From NCBI GenBank assembly GCA_016987375.1, contig PJRA01000172.1:2067-66066 (forward strand): a DNA stretch of 64,000 nt, written 5' to 3'. This DNA is from Brachionus koreanus (taxonomy: Eukaryota > Rotifera > Eurotatoria > Ploima > Brachionidae). Of the stretch, positions 47,478 to 59,800 are shown one piece after another (within the stretch, counting starts at the first letter, position 1; every line of letters begins with the position of its first letter). The translations under genes were made by a program, and so were the position numbers. The notes under the pieces were generated by a model that saw only the letters and a program-made list of their open reading frames with translations, ran no database searches and was not told the origin of the DNA.

Positions 47478-50400
47478 ATGTCACAATTATCTAAAAGTCA
47501 GAGTCAAATTTTTTTTTTAAAAGACTTGGTAAAATATTTTGAAAAAAATAAAACTATAGAAACGATATCGTTTGATTTGAGTGAGGATGATTTGGAATTT
47601 TTGTCGGTTGACAACTATGGTGAGCCGATTGACGACGACTTGAAAATAATCGAACAAATTGCAAAATTTTGCTCGAACTACTTGACCAAATGCACATTTG
47701 AACAGTTATGCAATGAGAATTTTTTTCAGGCAATCGGCTACCAACTCTATTCGAGCTCTAGCTCGCTTTTTGTGCATACATCAAGTGATTTTGAAGCTAA
47801 AATGGCATCGCTTTTGGCTTCCGTAGACTCAATATACGACTACTTAGCAAAAACGACAGGTCTTGTTCAAATAAAATTCGAATCTATAGATTTGTTCATG
47901 CTAAGCACTTTTCATCTTTATGTTCATTTATGTAATCATTTTAAAACTCAAAAAGAGCCTAGTCAAAGAATATCTTTGTCACAACAGACCCATCGACCAG
48001 AGGCTAAACTCAGTGCTCAGCTAATTAAAGCGTCTAGTTTGTTCGAGAGCAAAATTTCTAATCTAAATGAAGAAAATAATAAAAAAAATTTATTTAAATT
48101 AACAAAATATTTAATTTATTTGATAAAAAATTTCAAGGATGCTAAATCAAACGTTTTCGTATGGAAAATGATATCCAGATTGTGTGTTAAATTTAAAATA
48201 TTACTCACAGATTACACAAATGCCGAATGTTTTATAGAAAAAAATGGAAAATTTTTGCTCAAAAAGATATTTATTTTAATATATGATGATCAAAATTTGA
48301 ATTTAAATTACATTAAAGACTCGCTGAGCCGGCTTAGTTTAAATGAGTCGAATAGAGTATCAGATATGAGCAGTGTAATGGGAAGCCAAATGACTCTTAA
48401 AAATAACATATATCTTGACACAGCTAAAGTAATTAAATTGAGTGCTTTTTTGGCCAAAATACTTAAATCGTTCCTAGGCTTGTATTTTGATGATTTGTTT
48501 AATTTTCTTCAAAATGAATATTTTGACATGCTAACAATTTTACTAAGCTCAATCAACTCGATACTTTTGACCGAGTCGAGAATTAACAGTGAGTGTTTGA
48601 CAAAAGACTTAAATCAATTTGACTTTAAACCAAATCAACTTATTAACCTCCCCAAAGATTATGTCTCTATTAAACTTGATTTTATAAAAGAGTTTTGTCC
48701 AATTTACGAATCACTTTTACAGCTAGTCGAGTCAAATTACGACTATGCTTATTACATGAATACAAGTAATTATTTTATGAAAAAAATTGAGGATTTCAAA
48801 AAGGAAGAAGACGTTTTGTCACCAACTCAATCACATTCTGTTGATCAAGATCACACAGATGAAATTCTATTGTTCTACTTAACTTTTGTAAATCGAAGCA
48901 AAGCAAAATTAAACTATCAAGAAGAGTTTAAATCGAGCTTCGATTTGATCAATAGTCCTGTTTATTTAAATCAAATTTTTAATTTAGCTGAATTGTCATC
49001 GATTAATCTTAGTTTACCAACTTATTTTTTGTATAATGATCAATTTTTTTCTAACTTGGACTTCAATTATTTATCTGTAAGCAATTATGAGACTAAAGCT
49101 TTCACCAGAATAGAATTTTATGATATTTTATTAATTTGCATGTCAAGATACATTCTACGTATACTTAAGTCCAATACAGAACAAGTGATATTTTTTTTGC
49201 TCAACAATTTGCTAATAGCTAACAACCTAATCGATGAGAATATCCAAAATCAAAAAAATGTTTACCAATTTTATGCATTGAGAATTCAATTGAGCTCTGA
49301 TTTACTAGTTTGCTTGGCCAAGTGTCTAATCAAGTCAAATCAAAACGAAAATCTTCTTAAACTTGTAAAATTTCTCAGTGAAGCTTATGAATCAAATGGA
49401 TCGTACACTATTTTTCAACATAATTGTAATCTAAAATTTGTTCTGAATCAAATGCTAGAAATGTGCTCTCAAATAAATTCATCACATTTAAAAGATTTTT
49501 ACATCAAAAAACGTTTTTTCAATTGCTTTAGTCTTATTTTGCCTCATTTGAAAAAGCATCCCGATGCCAAAAAAGAAATATTTATTGTCAATATTTTGAC
49601 AAAAACAAGTGAACTATTCGAAAGCTTGATCAAATTGTTTGTTGAAAAGACTAAGATGTCCAGTGATCAATTATGGATGAGAAAATGTATTGTTTTTTTA
49701 GATACCAATCATTTTGGTGAAATTTTAGGCCTTGTCGATGACTTTTTTGATCAAACTATGAATGAATTGACGACTTTAGTGCACGAACAAGCACAAAAAG
49801 TGTTTAAATTAATATCTCAATTTTTGAAGCTGAATGAAATAGCCAATTTAGGCAAATATTTTGATCATTTTAGTCAATATAAGACCGAAATGAGCCGCAA
49901 AATGGAATCAAATCAGCTATTTAGCAAACAGTTTAGTCAAAACATGGAAAATTTTAAACGAATTTTTCAATTAATTTGTGTATGTGCTCGAATTTTTGCT
50001 AATCTTTGCTTAAAGTGTAATTTTAAATCATCATTTAATGAAAATATAATTTTTTTATTAGAGTTTTTTATTAAAAATTGTTCTGAAAATAACGAGAATA
50101 AGATTAACAGTGGTGCCGAACCAGCTTTTTTGAACATAAAATTAGAAGCGAGTTTATTTTTGCGTAATTTGTCTAAAAAAGAAATTAATGAATCGAAAAT
50201 AGTGGAAAAAATATTGCAATTGTTTGAAATATTGCTAAATGACTCGAGTCCAGTGGTTAAATTTTTTAGTCTAGAATGTTTGGACGAGTATAGCAAAGCA
50301 AATGAGTCAAACAACAAAATAATATGTCAACTAAGCAGAAGTAATAAAAATCTAAATGACTTGATCTTGAATCACTTGGTCGAAATTTCTATTGATAAAA

Positions 50401-50762
50401 ATTTTGATGAAATGAATTTTTACATTGAAAAACGAAGTCAATTGTTAAAACGGCTTAAAGTGCATCATCATCAGCCAAAAGAAGAAGATCTATTGAGTCA
50501 AAAGATTGACGAATGTGGAGGACTTGATGAGACAATGAATGCCATTATGTGCGCCATGGACACTACCATTTCAAATCAAGAGACAAAACTAAACGATTCA
50601 GATGATGATCTCAACTGTACTGAATCTAAAGCTCAAGAAGTATTGCACACAATCTCTGGTGAAATTGACAAATTGCTTTCAATTTATAATCATCAATCAA
50701 TGCCCGAATCTATCAAAACTCAATTAAATAATCTAGTATCTAAAATATCTAGCTTTGTATAA
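47478..50762 (+). CDS. Unrecognised 1094-residue alpha-helical protein
   Basis: Single exon from ATG to TAA with no signal peptide and no clear membrane segment. Most of the length is leucine-rich amphipathic helices of the HEAT/ARM type. Near 300-320 there is a Ser-rich loop, and near 955-1010 comes the segment SPVVKFFSLECLDEYSK, which resembles a HEAT-like repeat. The C-terminal 90 residues are acidic (DDDLNCTESK) and then form a helix with Leu/Ile spacing (EIDKLLSIYNHQ). The N-terminal 60 residues are acidic (LSEDDLEFLS). I do not recognise the family; a scaffold protein, for example in chromosome or cytoskeletal biology, is only a guess from the fold. It is intronless, unlike most neighbours. 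The next gene on the same strand starts under 200 bases downstream. Confidence 0.8.
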   Translation: MSQLSKSQSQIFFLKDLVKYFEKNKTIETISFDLSEDDLEFLSVDNYGEPIDDDLKIIEQIAKFCSNYLTKCTFEQLCNENFFQAIGYQLYSSSSSLFVHTSSDFEAKMASLLASVDSIYDYLAKTTGLVQIKFESIDLFMLSTFHLYVHLCNHFKTQKEPSQRISLSQQTHRPEAKLSAQLIKASSLFESKISNLNEENNKKNLFKLTKYLIYLIKNFKDAKSNVFVWKMISRLCVKFKILLTDYTNAECFIEKNGKFLLKKIFILIYDDQNLNLNYIKDSLSRLSLNESNRVSDMSSVMGSQMTLKNNIYLDTAKVIKLSAFLAKILKSFLGLYFDDLFNFLQNEYFDMLTILLSSINSILLTESRINSECLTKDLNQFDFKPNQLINLPKDYVSIKLDFIKEFCPIYESLLQLVESNYDYAYYMNTSNYFMKKIEDFKKEEDVLSPTQSHSVDQDHTDEILLFYLTFVNRSKAKLNYQEEFKSSFDLINSPVYLNQIFNLAELSSINLSLPTYFLYNDQFFSNLDFNYLSVSNYETKAFTRIEFYDILLICMSRYILRILKSNTEQVIFFLLNNLLIANNLIDENIQNQKNVYQFYALRIQLSSDLLVCLAKCLIKSNQNENLLKLVKFLSEAYESNGSYTIFQHNCNLKFVLNQMLEMCSQINSSHLKDFYIKKRFFNCFSLILPHLKKHPDAKKEIFIVNILTKTSELFESLIKLFVEKTKMSSDQLWMRKCIVFLDTNHFGEILGLVDDFFDQTMNELTTLVHEQAQKVFKLISQFLKLNEIANLGKYFDHFSQYKTEMSRKMESNQLFSKQFSQNMENFKRIFQLICVCARIFANLCLKCNFKSSFNENIIFLLEFFIKNCSENNENKINSGAEPAFLNIKLEASLFLRNLSKKEINESKIVEKILQLFEILLNDSSPVVKFFSLECLDEYSKANESNNKIICQLSRSNKNLNDLILNHLVEISIDKNFDEMNFYIEKRSQLLKRLKVHHHQPKEEDLLSQKIDECGGLDETMNAIMCAMDTTISNQETKLNDSDDDLNCTESKAQEVLHTISGEIDKLLSIYNHQSMPESIKTQLNNLVSKISSFV

Positions 50763-50833
50763 TTTCCGAAAATTTCTAATTTAAATCTAATCAATTTGAA
50801 AAAAATGTAATATAAATTTATTTTTTGAAAAAA

Positions 50834-50839
50834 AATAAA
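50834..50839 (+). terminator. AATAAA polyadenylation signal
   Basis: 72 bases after the stop codon of the 1094-residue protein and 110 bases before the next start codon. Confidence 0.5.
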
Positions 50840-50948
50840 ATTCTTTTGATTCTAATCAAAATAAAAAAAAAATTGAAGTGTTTAAAAACGCTTATAAATT
50901 TTCTTGATTAAATTTTTAAAAATTTCCATTAAATCTTTTTCCAGATAT

Positions 50949-51422
50949 ATGATGAGTGGATATAATGAGGAAAATAGACCTATATTGCAGCCATCAGCTC
51001 CATCTACTTCCTATCAACAAGAAATAATAAACGATCCACCAACTTACGAGCAAAGTAAAAAACAAAAATCAATATCTATTCTTTTATCTTTTTATTTTTT
51101 CAAGGTCAAATGGGCTATGCGCCTCAATATCCCAATCAACCAAGTGTTCATACTCAGCCGAATTATCAGACCATGCCAATTATTCAGACTCAAGTTATTT
51201 TAGTTGGAGGTTGCCCAGCATGCCGGTATATAGCTTCTTTTTTCTCTTTAAATTGAAAGAGATTTTACTAATTTAAGTTAAAATCAAAGAGTTGGAGTGC
51301 TTGAAGACGACTATACTTGCTGTGGAATTTGCTGTGCTATCTGCTTTTTTCCTCTTGGCGTTCTTTGCTGTCTGGCGACTAAACAAAAACGATGCAGAAA
51401 TTGTGGTGCAATTTACGGCTAA
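50949..51422 (+). CDS. BRI3: Brain protein I3 (BRI3) homologue 1
   Basis: Exons 50949-51054, 51105-51225 and 51290-51422; 119 residues, phases close. The N-terminus is Pro/Tyr/Gln-rich with a PPTY motif (DPPTYEQ), a possible WW-domain or endolysosomal sorting site. The C-terminus carries the family signature [14 protein letters not shown], a hydrophobic Cys-rich segment ([19 protein letters not shown]) and a closing CRNCG, so two CxxC pairs flank a membrane-embedded stretch as in LITAF-like proteins. BRI3 in mammals is a small lysosomal or vesicle-associated membrane protein. ATGATG gives two possible starts three bases apart. A related gene follows 420 bases downstream on the same strand. 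Confidence 0.88.
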
Positions 51423-51843
51423 TTAATTCTAAAGAATATTTTTTTAATCTCTTTTTTATAGCTAATAATTTTAATACTTGTCTGTGTTAATTTTTTTTTA
51501 ACAAAAAAAAATAATATTTTTTCCATAATTCAAAATTAAATTTTAAGAAAATATTTTTTCAAAAATCTATTGCTGTATCAAAGAATAAATTAAAAGTATT
51601 AAAAACTATTTTGAATTAGTTGAACTTGATAAACATAAAAATAGGTAAAGTTGCTATTAAAAAACAATAATTATTCGTTTTGGTTCACTGATTTAGAACT
51701 TTTTAGGTCATTTATAGTTTTTAAAACATGTTGTATTTAATAGGCCCAACTAAAGTCATTTCAAGCTTTAAGCCATGTAGTTCTAAGGATATAAAAAAAT
51801 TAATTCTTAAATTTTTTGAACAAAATTCTCTTTAAATTAAATT

Positions 51844-52265
51844 ATGATTGATCAGGACAAAAATAATAATGTCGGAAATTTTATGCTTGATATCAATTAT
51901 GACACATTGAATTATAAAAAAAGTATTCCTCATATTTAAGCATTAATTACTGTACAACTTGGTCAGTTTTTTTTAAATAAAATTTAAAGAAAGTGATTTT
52001 ACCTCTAGCATTTCAAACGATTATTCGTGCAAAGTGATTGAATTGGGTGGTTGTCCTGTGTGCAAGTAAGGCTAAAATTTTATACCCTAGGATTTGTGTG
52101 ATTAGAAAAAATTTTTTTAAAAAAATAAATAGAAAAGGCTTTGTTTATAAAAGCCCTACTTGGTACGGTGTATTAGCTGCTTTTTTATTATTTCCTTTTG
52201 GATTGTGGATTTGTTATGCAACAAGAGAAAATAGATGCTCAAAATGTCAAGCTGTTTATGAATAG
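51844..52265 (+). CDS. BRI3-like protein 2 (diverged tandem copy)
   Basis: Exons 51844-51922, 51990-52065 and 52133-52265; 95 residues. The last exon has the same length (133) and entry phase as in the first copy. It keeps LGGCPVCK, the hydrophobic segment (GVLAAFLLFPFGLWICYAT) and CSKCQ, so both CxxC pairs survive. The N-terminal Pro/Tyr-rich region is replaced by an Asn/Asp-rich one with no PPxY. The conserved VGVLED after the first CxxC is changed to KGFVYKS. The second intron is placed so that GGCPVCKK joins GFVYKS; read-through would insert a Lys/Phe-rich stretch. Confidence 0.8.
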
Positions 52266-53839
52266 ACTTTTAAAAACAATTCTTTTTTTTTAAACAGTAT
52301 AAATAATTATGAAAAAAAATCATTGATTTTTTTGTTCTACTTTTAAAATTTGAAGAGAAAATGTTAGTTCAGCATTCAAATAAAAATTAATGCAATTAAA
52401 AAAATAAGTTTCATTTTTAATTTAGAAGTTTCTTTTGTTTTTGTAAAATAACCAAAAATTTATTATGCATTTAACAAATGCTTACCATATAAGCCGAATA
52501 TTGTTTAGGAAGAACAATTAGATTTTTTTCTAGACATAAAATGACTTAAAACACAAATCGGCATTGAAAATTTAACAAAGGGTTTTAATGACTCTTCGAG
52601 GTCCTTTAGCTCTAGAAAATTCACTCGATTGCAAATATAAAGGCACTCGAATAGTTATTGAAAATGATGAACTAGATTTTTATTTTGATTAGAATTTAAA
52701 TTCTATTTGGATAGTTTATTTTCTATACAAAATTTACAGTAATTTACTTTTTTAAAAGGCATTGAAATAAATTTCGTACTGAGATAGACCTTTTTTAATT
52801 TTTGAAAAAAAATTTATCCAGATTAGAATAAATCTGAATAGTTTGAATAGTCGTGAAATTTGTCTGAATATCAGCTACAAGGTGTATAGGTTTTGAAATA
52901 AAAAACATTCCATGCAAGACTTTATTAGTGTAATAAGAAAAAATTTATCCATCATAAAAGCAAGACAGTTTCTCAATTATATAAGTAAATAGTAAATTAT
53001 GCTATCGCTTATTATGAAATTTCACTAAAAAAATACATGAATAAATCTTTGCGATTAGCTTAGGAAATTTATTCTAAGAGACTTATAGATACTGAAGTTA
53101 GGTTTTTAACCACTCTAAGATAAGATTAATTAAATTATTAAAAATGAAATTAAACAACAAATTTTAATTCAAATTTATTTTATAATAATTTAGGGAAATT
53201 TAATAGTATTTTACTTCTAAATTGTCTCTATGAAATTATTTTAACATTTTTAAAACTTAAATTGTTTTCTTATATCTGGTTATTAGAAAAGTTATTAGCA
53301 AAGGGTTTGATTTTATAATTTATTTTGTTGTAAACATAGGTTTTAAATTATAAAGATAAAGATTAAAAATTATCAGCTGCTTTTCATGCGAAAAATAATA
53401 ATTTTAAAATGCCTCTAAGCTAACAAGAATTCCAGGAATGGTAGGTATTTTCAATTTAGATATTAATTATTTTGTGTCCAAATTAAATATATTGACCAGA
53501 CAAAAAAAATGTCTATATCATTTGGTAAAGAAATAATTCAATATTAAATAGAAATTACGAATTAATTTAGAAATAAATTCAATGCGTACACAAGCACACA
53601 TATCATCATTTATTAATAATCAAATAAATATATAAGTACTTCATATTTAGTTGAAAAATTTCAAGTATTCAACCGTCCGTGGTTGAAAAAAAAAATTCAA
53701 ACCCACTCAAACAAACAAAATATAAAAAACATAGAAAAGCTAAGAAAAAATCAACTACAACATTTAAGCCGTCAAAGGGTTAGATTACTAATTTGTGAGA
53801 GAGAGAGAGAAGAATACAAAGACTAACATTTTGACTAAC
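52266..53839. other. Upstream region of UBR5
   Basis: 1.6 kb without recognised exons. A GAGAGAGAGAG run at about 53798-53811 lies just before the UBR5 start and probably in its 5' UTR. TTG at 53795 is not taken as the start, because the ATG at 53840 opens the conserved region. Confidence 0.5.
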
Positions 53840-56800
53840 ATGGACCAACCGTGTCAAACGTTGGCCAAAGAGCCCAAAAATACACTTCACATTGTGTACC
53901 ATTCGGTATCGTGCACTGACGAGTCGAATATTCGCTCGGACGAGTCGACCTTTGAGCAAAAATTGCACGAAATAAGCGACAAAATTGTGTGCAACGGCCT
54001 AGTGCAAAATCAGCAATTGACCAATTTAGTTGTCGAATCGGTATGTCTAAGCAACGATCACATAGCTCTGTTATTAGACAACGGGCGTGTTTGTCGCATT
54101 AAGTATAAATGTAAAATAGAAAACAAAATCGATACAAGTAATAATAACACCAGCAATAACATAAATAATGAAACTAATTATAGAAATTTAAAAACTTCTA
54201 AATTAGGCTCAACGAACGCCTCTTCGTATCGTCAAAACTCGCGTCAATCATTTTCTAGTTCGAATTTGCGCGAAACGTTCATAATACCGTCGAGTCACGA
54301 TCTAATGGTGCAAAACCAAGGCTCACTATCATCCTATCCAGTGTTTAATCCAAGCACGTCGCGAAATAGACGTCACGGCACATCGCACTACAACAGCCAC
54401 ATACTGCGTGGTCGAGTAAATAGTCTCATAGTTGGAAATTCGCGAATACCTAGCTCGATAGTGCCGGCCCCGGCCGTGCCCGAGTCCCTCATTGAAAATG
54501 TTCAAACTGTCCTGCAATCAAAGTCACGCTCGGTTATCATGCGCGAATTACAACGAACCAATTTGGACGTTAATCTGGCCGTTAACAACCTGCTGCAGCG
54601 GGACGACGAGGGCGACGAACAGACCGACGAGGACGACGATCCGTTGTCGGCTGTCGCTGTCGCTGCTGCGGCTGCCGCAGCTGCTGCTGTTGCCAACACA
54701 AATACGGCGTCCAATCAGCCAAGCAATCAGAGTCAATCGAGCGAGCCGTACATACACGGCGACGATTTGATGTCATTGCTCGACATTAATTCAACAAATG
54801 CACAAAATTCCGAGCTTACAACCACAAACGAAAATGACTCGTCTTCATCGTCGTCGTCCTCGTCTTCGTCAAACGGCGCCGCATCGGCACAAACGCCCTC
54901 TTCAAATCAAAATCAACCGATTGGCATGTTTGACGAAGAAAATTTTCGTCTAATTCGACGCTTTGGTAATTCGATTATTGGCAGTCGAAATTCGGAGGAT
55001 AGAGAGAGCAGCTCGAGCGGTACACGCAAGGCCTCCAACTACAGACTTAGAGAAAACAGATGGTACGAGTCGTACAGAGACGATTTTTTTAATAGAACGG
55101 TTGATGTCGACGATAAGATGAAAAAAAGTGAGCATGGCTCGAATGCCGCTGGCAAAGAGAGTGCAAGTAGCAGTGAGAGTTCGATTACGTTCGGAGACAA
55201 TATTCAATATTGGATCGAGAAAATAGGAGACACTCCGCAGTTTGTTCGCATTGCTAGTTTACACTCGGAATTGGTCGCTGTTTCAAAAGAGGGCAAATTG
55301 CATCAATGGAAATGGTCGTCGGAGATGCCCTATTCGGTCGAGGCCGAACAAAATAATCTCAAAATGATTTTATATCATCCGAAGAGCGCTAGTCTCGGAC
55401 TTTTAAGTGAGAAAATAGTCGGCTTGTCTTGTTCACTCATACGAGGATGCTGTTGGACCGAGAGCGGCAAAGTGGCCTGTTGGTTCGACGAGTCTGTCGA
55501 TTTGCCAAATCTCACCAGCAAATTTGAGACTGAATGCATGTCGTTTGCAAACGAGAAAAACTCTTTGCCAAATGAGAAAATAATCGAAATGTCAACCTCT
55601 AATTTGTTCACTGTTTTTAGAACCTCGCTTGGATCTGTTTTCTGGTGGTATGTTAAACGATTTTTATTTTCCTTAGCTTAAGCCAATTTAGAAAAAAAAA
55701 CAATTTTTTTTTTGTCAAACGTTCATTAAAAAAAAAAAACATAAAAATCTTTAAAAAAAATTTTTTTTAAATTTTAATAGTATCATCTATTAATTCAAAA
55801 TTAGTTCAGTTTATGGTTGATTAAAGTGTTAATTGAAAATTTTTTTAAGCATTTTTTTTAAGCATTTTTTTTGAGAAATTTTAAAAAAATTTTCCTTTAC
55901 CTTTAAATTAGTCCGTATGGGTTTATACAAATTATATAAAAATACATTTGCCTCTGGCTGTATAAAATTAATTTAAATGACAATCTTGACGATTTATATT
56001 TATATACAATATTAGTTAATAATTTTTGCTAATGCAGACCATGACAAAAAAATTATAGATGATGTAACTTGGCATTTAAAAAACAAATTTATTATTTTAG
56101 GAAAAAAAATCCAACATTTTTTTCTAAGTTAATTCTCAATAATTTCACTAAACTGCATTATTTGAAAATTTTAATTTTTTTCAAATATTTTTTGTCATTA
56201 TTAGCTTATTCTAGACAATCTATCTATTTAATGCACAAACAACAAAACAAAAAAACTGTTTTGTGAAATTAGGTACACAAAAAAAAGAACCAAAATTAAT
56301 GCAAAAAAGCGTTTTAATGAGTTCTGTAGGTCAAAATCTGCTAATGCGATGCCAAGTATGTACATCATACACCATAGCAAAATTTGTCCAAATTTAAATA
56401 ATGCATAATTTGCAGAGTTTAACCAGATTATTTATAATACAACTTTGAATGTTGCATAAACAGAACTTTCATCTGACTTTTATAAGAATTTTTAACATTT
56501 TGCTCTTTTTTGTTGTACTAAATTTCACAAAAAAAAGCATAAGAAATGATGTAAAAAAAACTTCTTTCTAGATACATATTTAATATTTTTTTTAATGAAA
56601 ATCCTATTTTTCCAAGTTAATTAAAATTAATTTTTTTTTAAAAAATGATTAAAAAAATGATAAAAAAAATTTTCAATTTAGGGGTCTAATGCCATACGAT
56701 CTTCGGCTCAAAACATTTGAAAAGCAACAAGCAAAAATGCAATTAAAAGCCAAATCAAATTTATCGGAAATCGTGGTGGGTTCACTGGTTTCGTTGAAAT

Positions 56801-59800
56801 CGTTGCCTGTTTTCAATACGGGCACATATGGCTTGACAGTGCGAGAAGGTCAACCTTTTGTCGGCCAATTAGCCGAACACATATTTTCTTATCGAGAAAA
56901 TAAAACCTACAAATTCAAAGTTAAAAAATCGAGCTCATTTCTCACCGAGCTAAATCCTAACTCAAATTCGTCCAATTTAACTTCGCCACAAGCTCAAGTA
57001 ATTCAGGGTTCTCTAAAGCGCAAAAAGCAATACTTGAATCAGGAGAATAGAAAAGCCAATTTGGACGAGTCGCGAGATGAATCAGACATGGAAAAAGACG
57101 AAAGAGAGGAAAATTGGTTGTTGAGTGATGTGTTTTTAATGGATGATGCCAAAACAAACAATATACTTGGTCAAGTTATTAAAATAGACTGTGATTATGC
57201 TCTTGTGAGAATGAATGATTCAAAAGCAGAAATCGATCCGTTGGAAAATACAAGAATTTTTGCCAAAAGTCAATTGCAGCTTGCCGAAGTGTCCAATTCG
57301 TCGCTCAAGTACAATTGTGATCAATTTGTTCAAAAAAATCCGAAAAAACTTGCCGATTTAACCAACGTTCTGACTGCATGTGCACAACAAGGCACCATTC
57401 ATGCAATAATTAGCAAGGAAAGCTCTCTCGTTTACGTACAATACGATTTGACAAGTGGTAAAATTATAAAAGAAAAGCGCTTTCCCACAAATTGTGTATC
57501 TGCTTTTTGTGGAAATAATTTAAACAACATATCGTTAAAAACCATTGACGAAGCAAATGTAATTATATTTCTTTTAAATAGAAAAAAAGCATCTTTTTCC
57601 TAATTATTTATCAAATTTAAATAATTTTTTTTCAAATTAAGTTTTGCATGTTCACACTATTTGATGGCAATTCGACCATTTATCCGTTCACCGATCTGAA
57701 CGGTTCAAACACTCTCAAAGATCCCGAATGGAAAAATTTGTTTCCTATTAAATCATTTGCACAAACAGTGCTCATTCCTGTAAAGGTAAAAAAAAATATT
57801 TTTAAAATTTTTATTCATTTAAAAAAATACACTTAATTGTCTATAATTAAGAGTCAGTCAACACTTGGCACAAATCAGAACAAAAAAATTCACTTCATCA
57901 CTTTGTTCAGCATGAAAATTGAACAACTGATGGCAAGCATTTTGCGATCAGACCTAAATAGAGTGATAAAAATTTTACGTCAATTGGAAAATGGTAAATT
58001 AATAAAAATTATTTTAATTTTTTTTTTTTAACATCAATTTTAAAAAAAAAAAAAAAATTTGCACAATTAATTAAAAAAAAAATAAATTAATTTTTAGACT
58101 TGAGTCAATTGGGAACAAACGCACTTTCGAAACGTCTCAAACGAATTATAAATGAACGATGCGATGGAAATCGCAACATAATCCATGCAGCAGTGTACTG
58201 TTGTTCGCCAATATCAAACAATCAGTTGAACATAACGAGCAATTTGTCTGAATTAAAAGCTGAGACGCCAGAGTCCTACGGCTCTCAGTTTCAGTCAGCG
58301 AACAAAATAGAAAGACCATGGAGTGTGTCGTTTCAAAACCAGAATGCTAAAAACGACAAGAAAATCAACATCTCTTTGCCGTCCATGCACATTCAGCCAT
58401 TTTCGGCTTCGGACGGCTCGAACGCGTCGGCTAGTCCAGTGCCATTTTGGCCGCCACCGCCTCCTCCACTTGGCGAACAAAAGCCAAACTTGACTCAAAT
58501 ATTCGCGCCGGTCAAACTATCCGAAAAAGACAAAATAGAAAGCTCGCTCAAAATTCTAAATTTAATCTTGAATTCGAGTGTTATCAATGGAAAGCTGGCT
58601 TCTAAAGCAAACAATTCCAATCAACCAGCTAACATAAACTATTTGCTCGAATTGTTAACTCATCGTAACACAAATGGCGAAACGCCGTTCATGTATGCGA
58701 TTAGTGTGCGCGCCTACGAAGCTGCCCTACTCATTTTGGACATAGCTCTTCGTTTGCGCATCGACATCACCAAAGCCATAAAGCAACAAGACAAAGAGGC
58801 CAATTTCTACAATAGAGATCTTTTGTTTACCAATTTAATTTATCCAGTTGGCTCGCGCACTGATCAATCGCCCCTGTTTGTTCTGTGCGCCAATGACACG
58901 TGCAGTTTTACATGGACGGGCGACAATCACATCACCCAGGACATATTCGAGTGCAAGACATGCAGTCTAGTTGGCAATTTGTGCTGCTGTACTGAGTGTG
59001 CGCGCACTTGTCACAAAGGCCACGAGTGTCGTGTGAAAAAAAGCTCGCCAACAGCCTATTGTGACTGTTGGGAAAAGTGCAAGTGCAAATCGCTTATTGC
59101 TGGCGATCAAGACAAACGCTTTGAACTATTTGACAAACTGCTTAAGCAAACTAATTTGCTTTTTAATTCAATGAACAAAAATGGTGAACATTTATTGCTT
59201 GGTTTGATTCAAAATAGTGCGCGTCAAATTCAAGAGCAGAAAAACTACAGACGACACACAGGCAACTCGTCTGTGTCGTCTGCTTCAAGCACATCCTCCA
59301 GTTATACTAATAATACTTCTACCACAACTACTACTACTACTACTACTACTACTAATAATAATAATAATAATAATAATAATGGCAGTAATAATAATAGCAG
59401 CATTAATAGCAAGAAAAAAGCTCAACAAATTGGCGAAATGCCGCAACACGATCTGGAACCGCCCAAATTTAGTCTCAAAGCACTTAATCGCATCTTTTCT
59501 GACTTTGACTCGTTCAAGCAAATATTTCTGCTCAACGACTCTAAATCAATTGAACACAACAGTCACTTGATCAATTTTGATCAAAGCTTTTATTTGGACA
59601 TGCAAAGCTCTTGTCAAGACTTGGACAAATTTATCTATTTTCTAATACACAAATGTCCAAATCAATTGCTATTGACTCTAATTGATTCTCTAAAACAAGT
59701 CATACAAACTAGCCAACAACAATTGGAAAGACTAGACGAATGCAAAAGAGTCATTCAACGACTGCTCAATTCAACTGCTAGACTATTTGTTGTGCTATGC

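Noticed and set aside
49967..50317. Minus-strand frame of 116 codons
   Set aside because: Antisense shadow inside the 1094-residue protein gene.
54492..54776. Overlapping Arg- and Cys-rich frames on both strands
   Set aside because: Shadows of the UBR5 first exon, whose UBA domain is unmistakable in the main frame.
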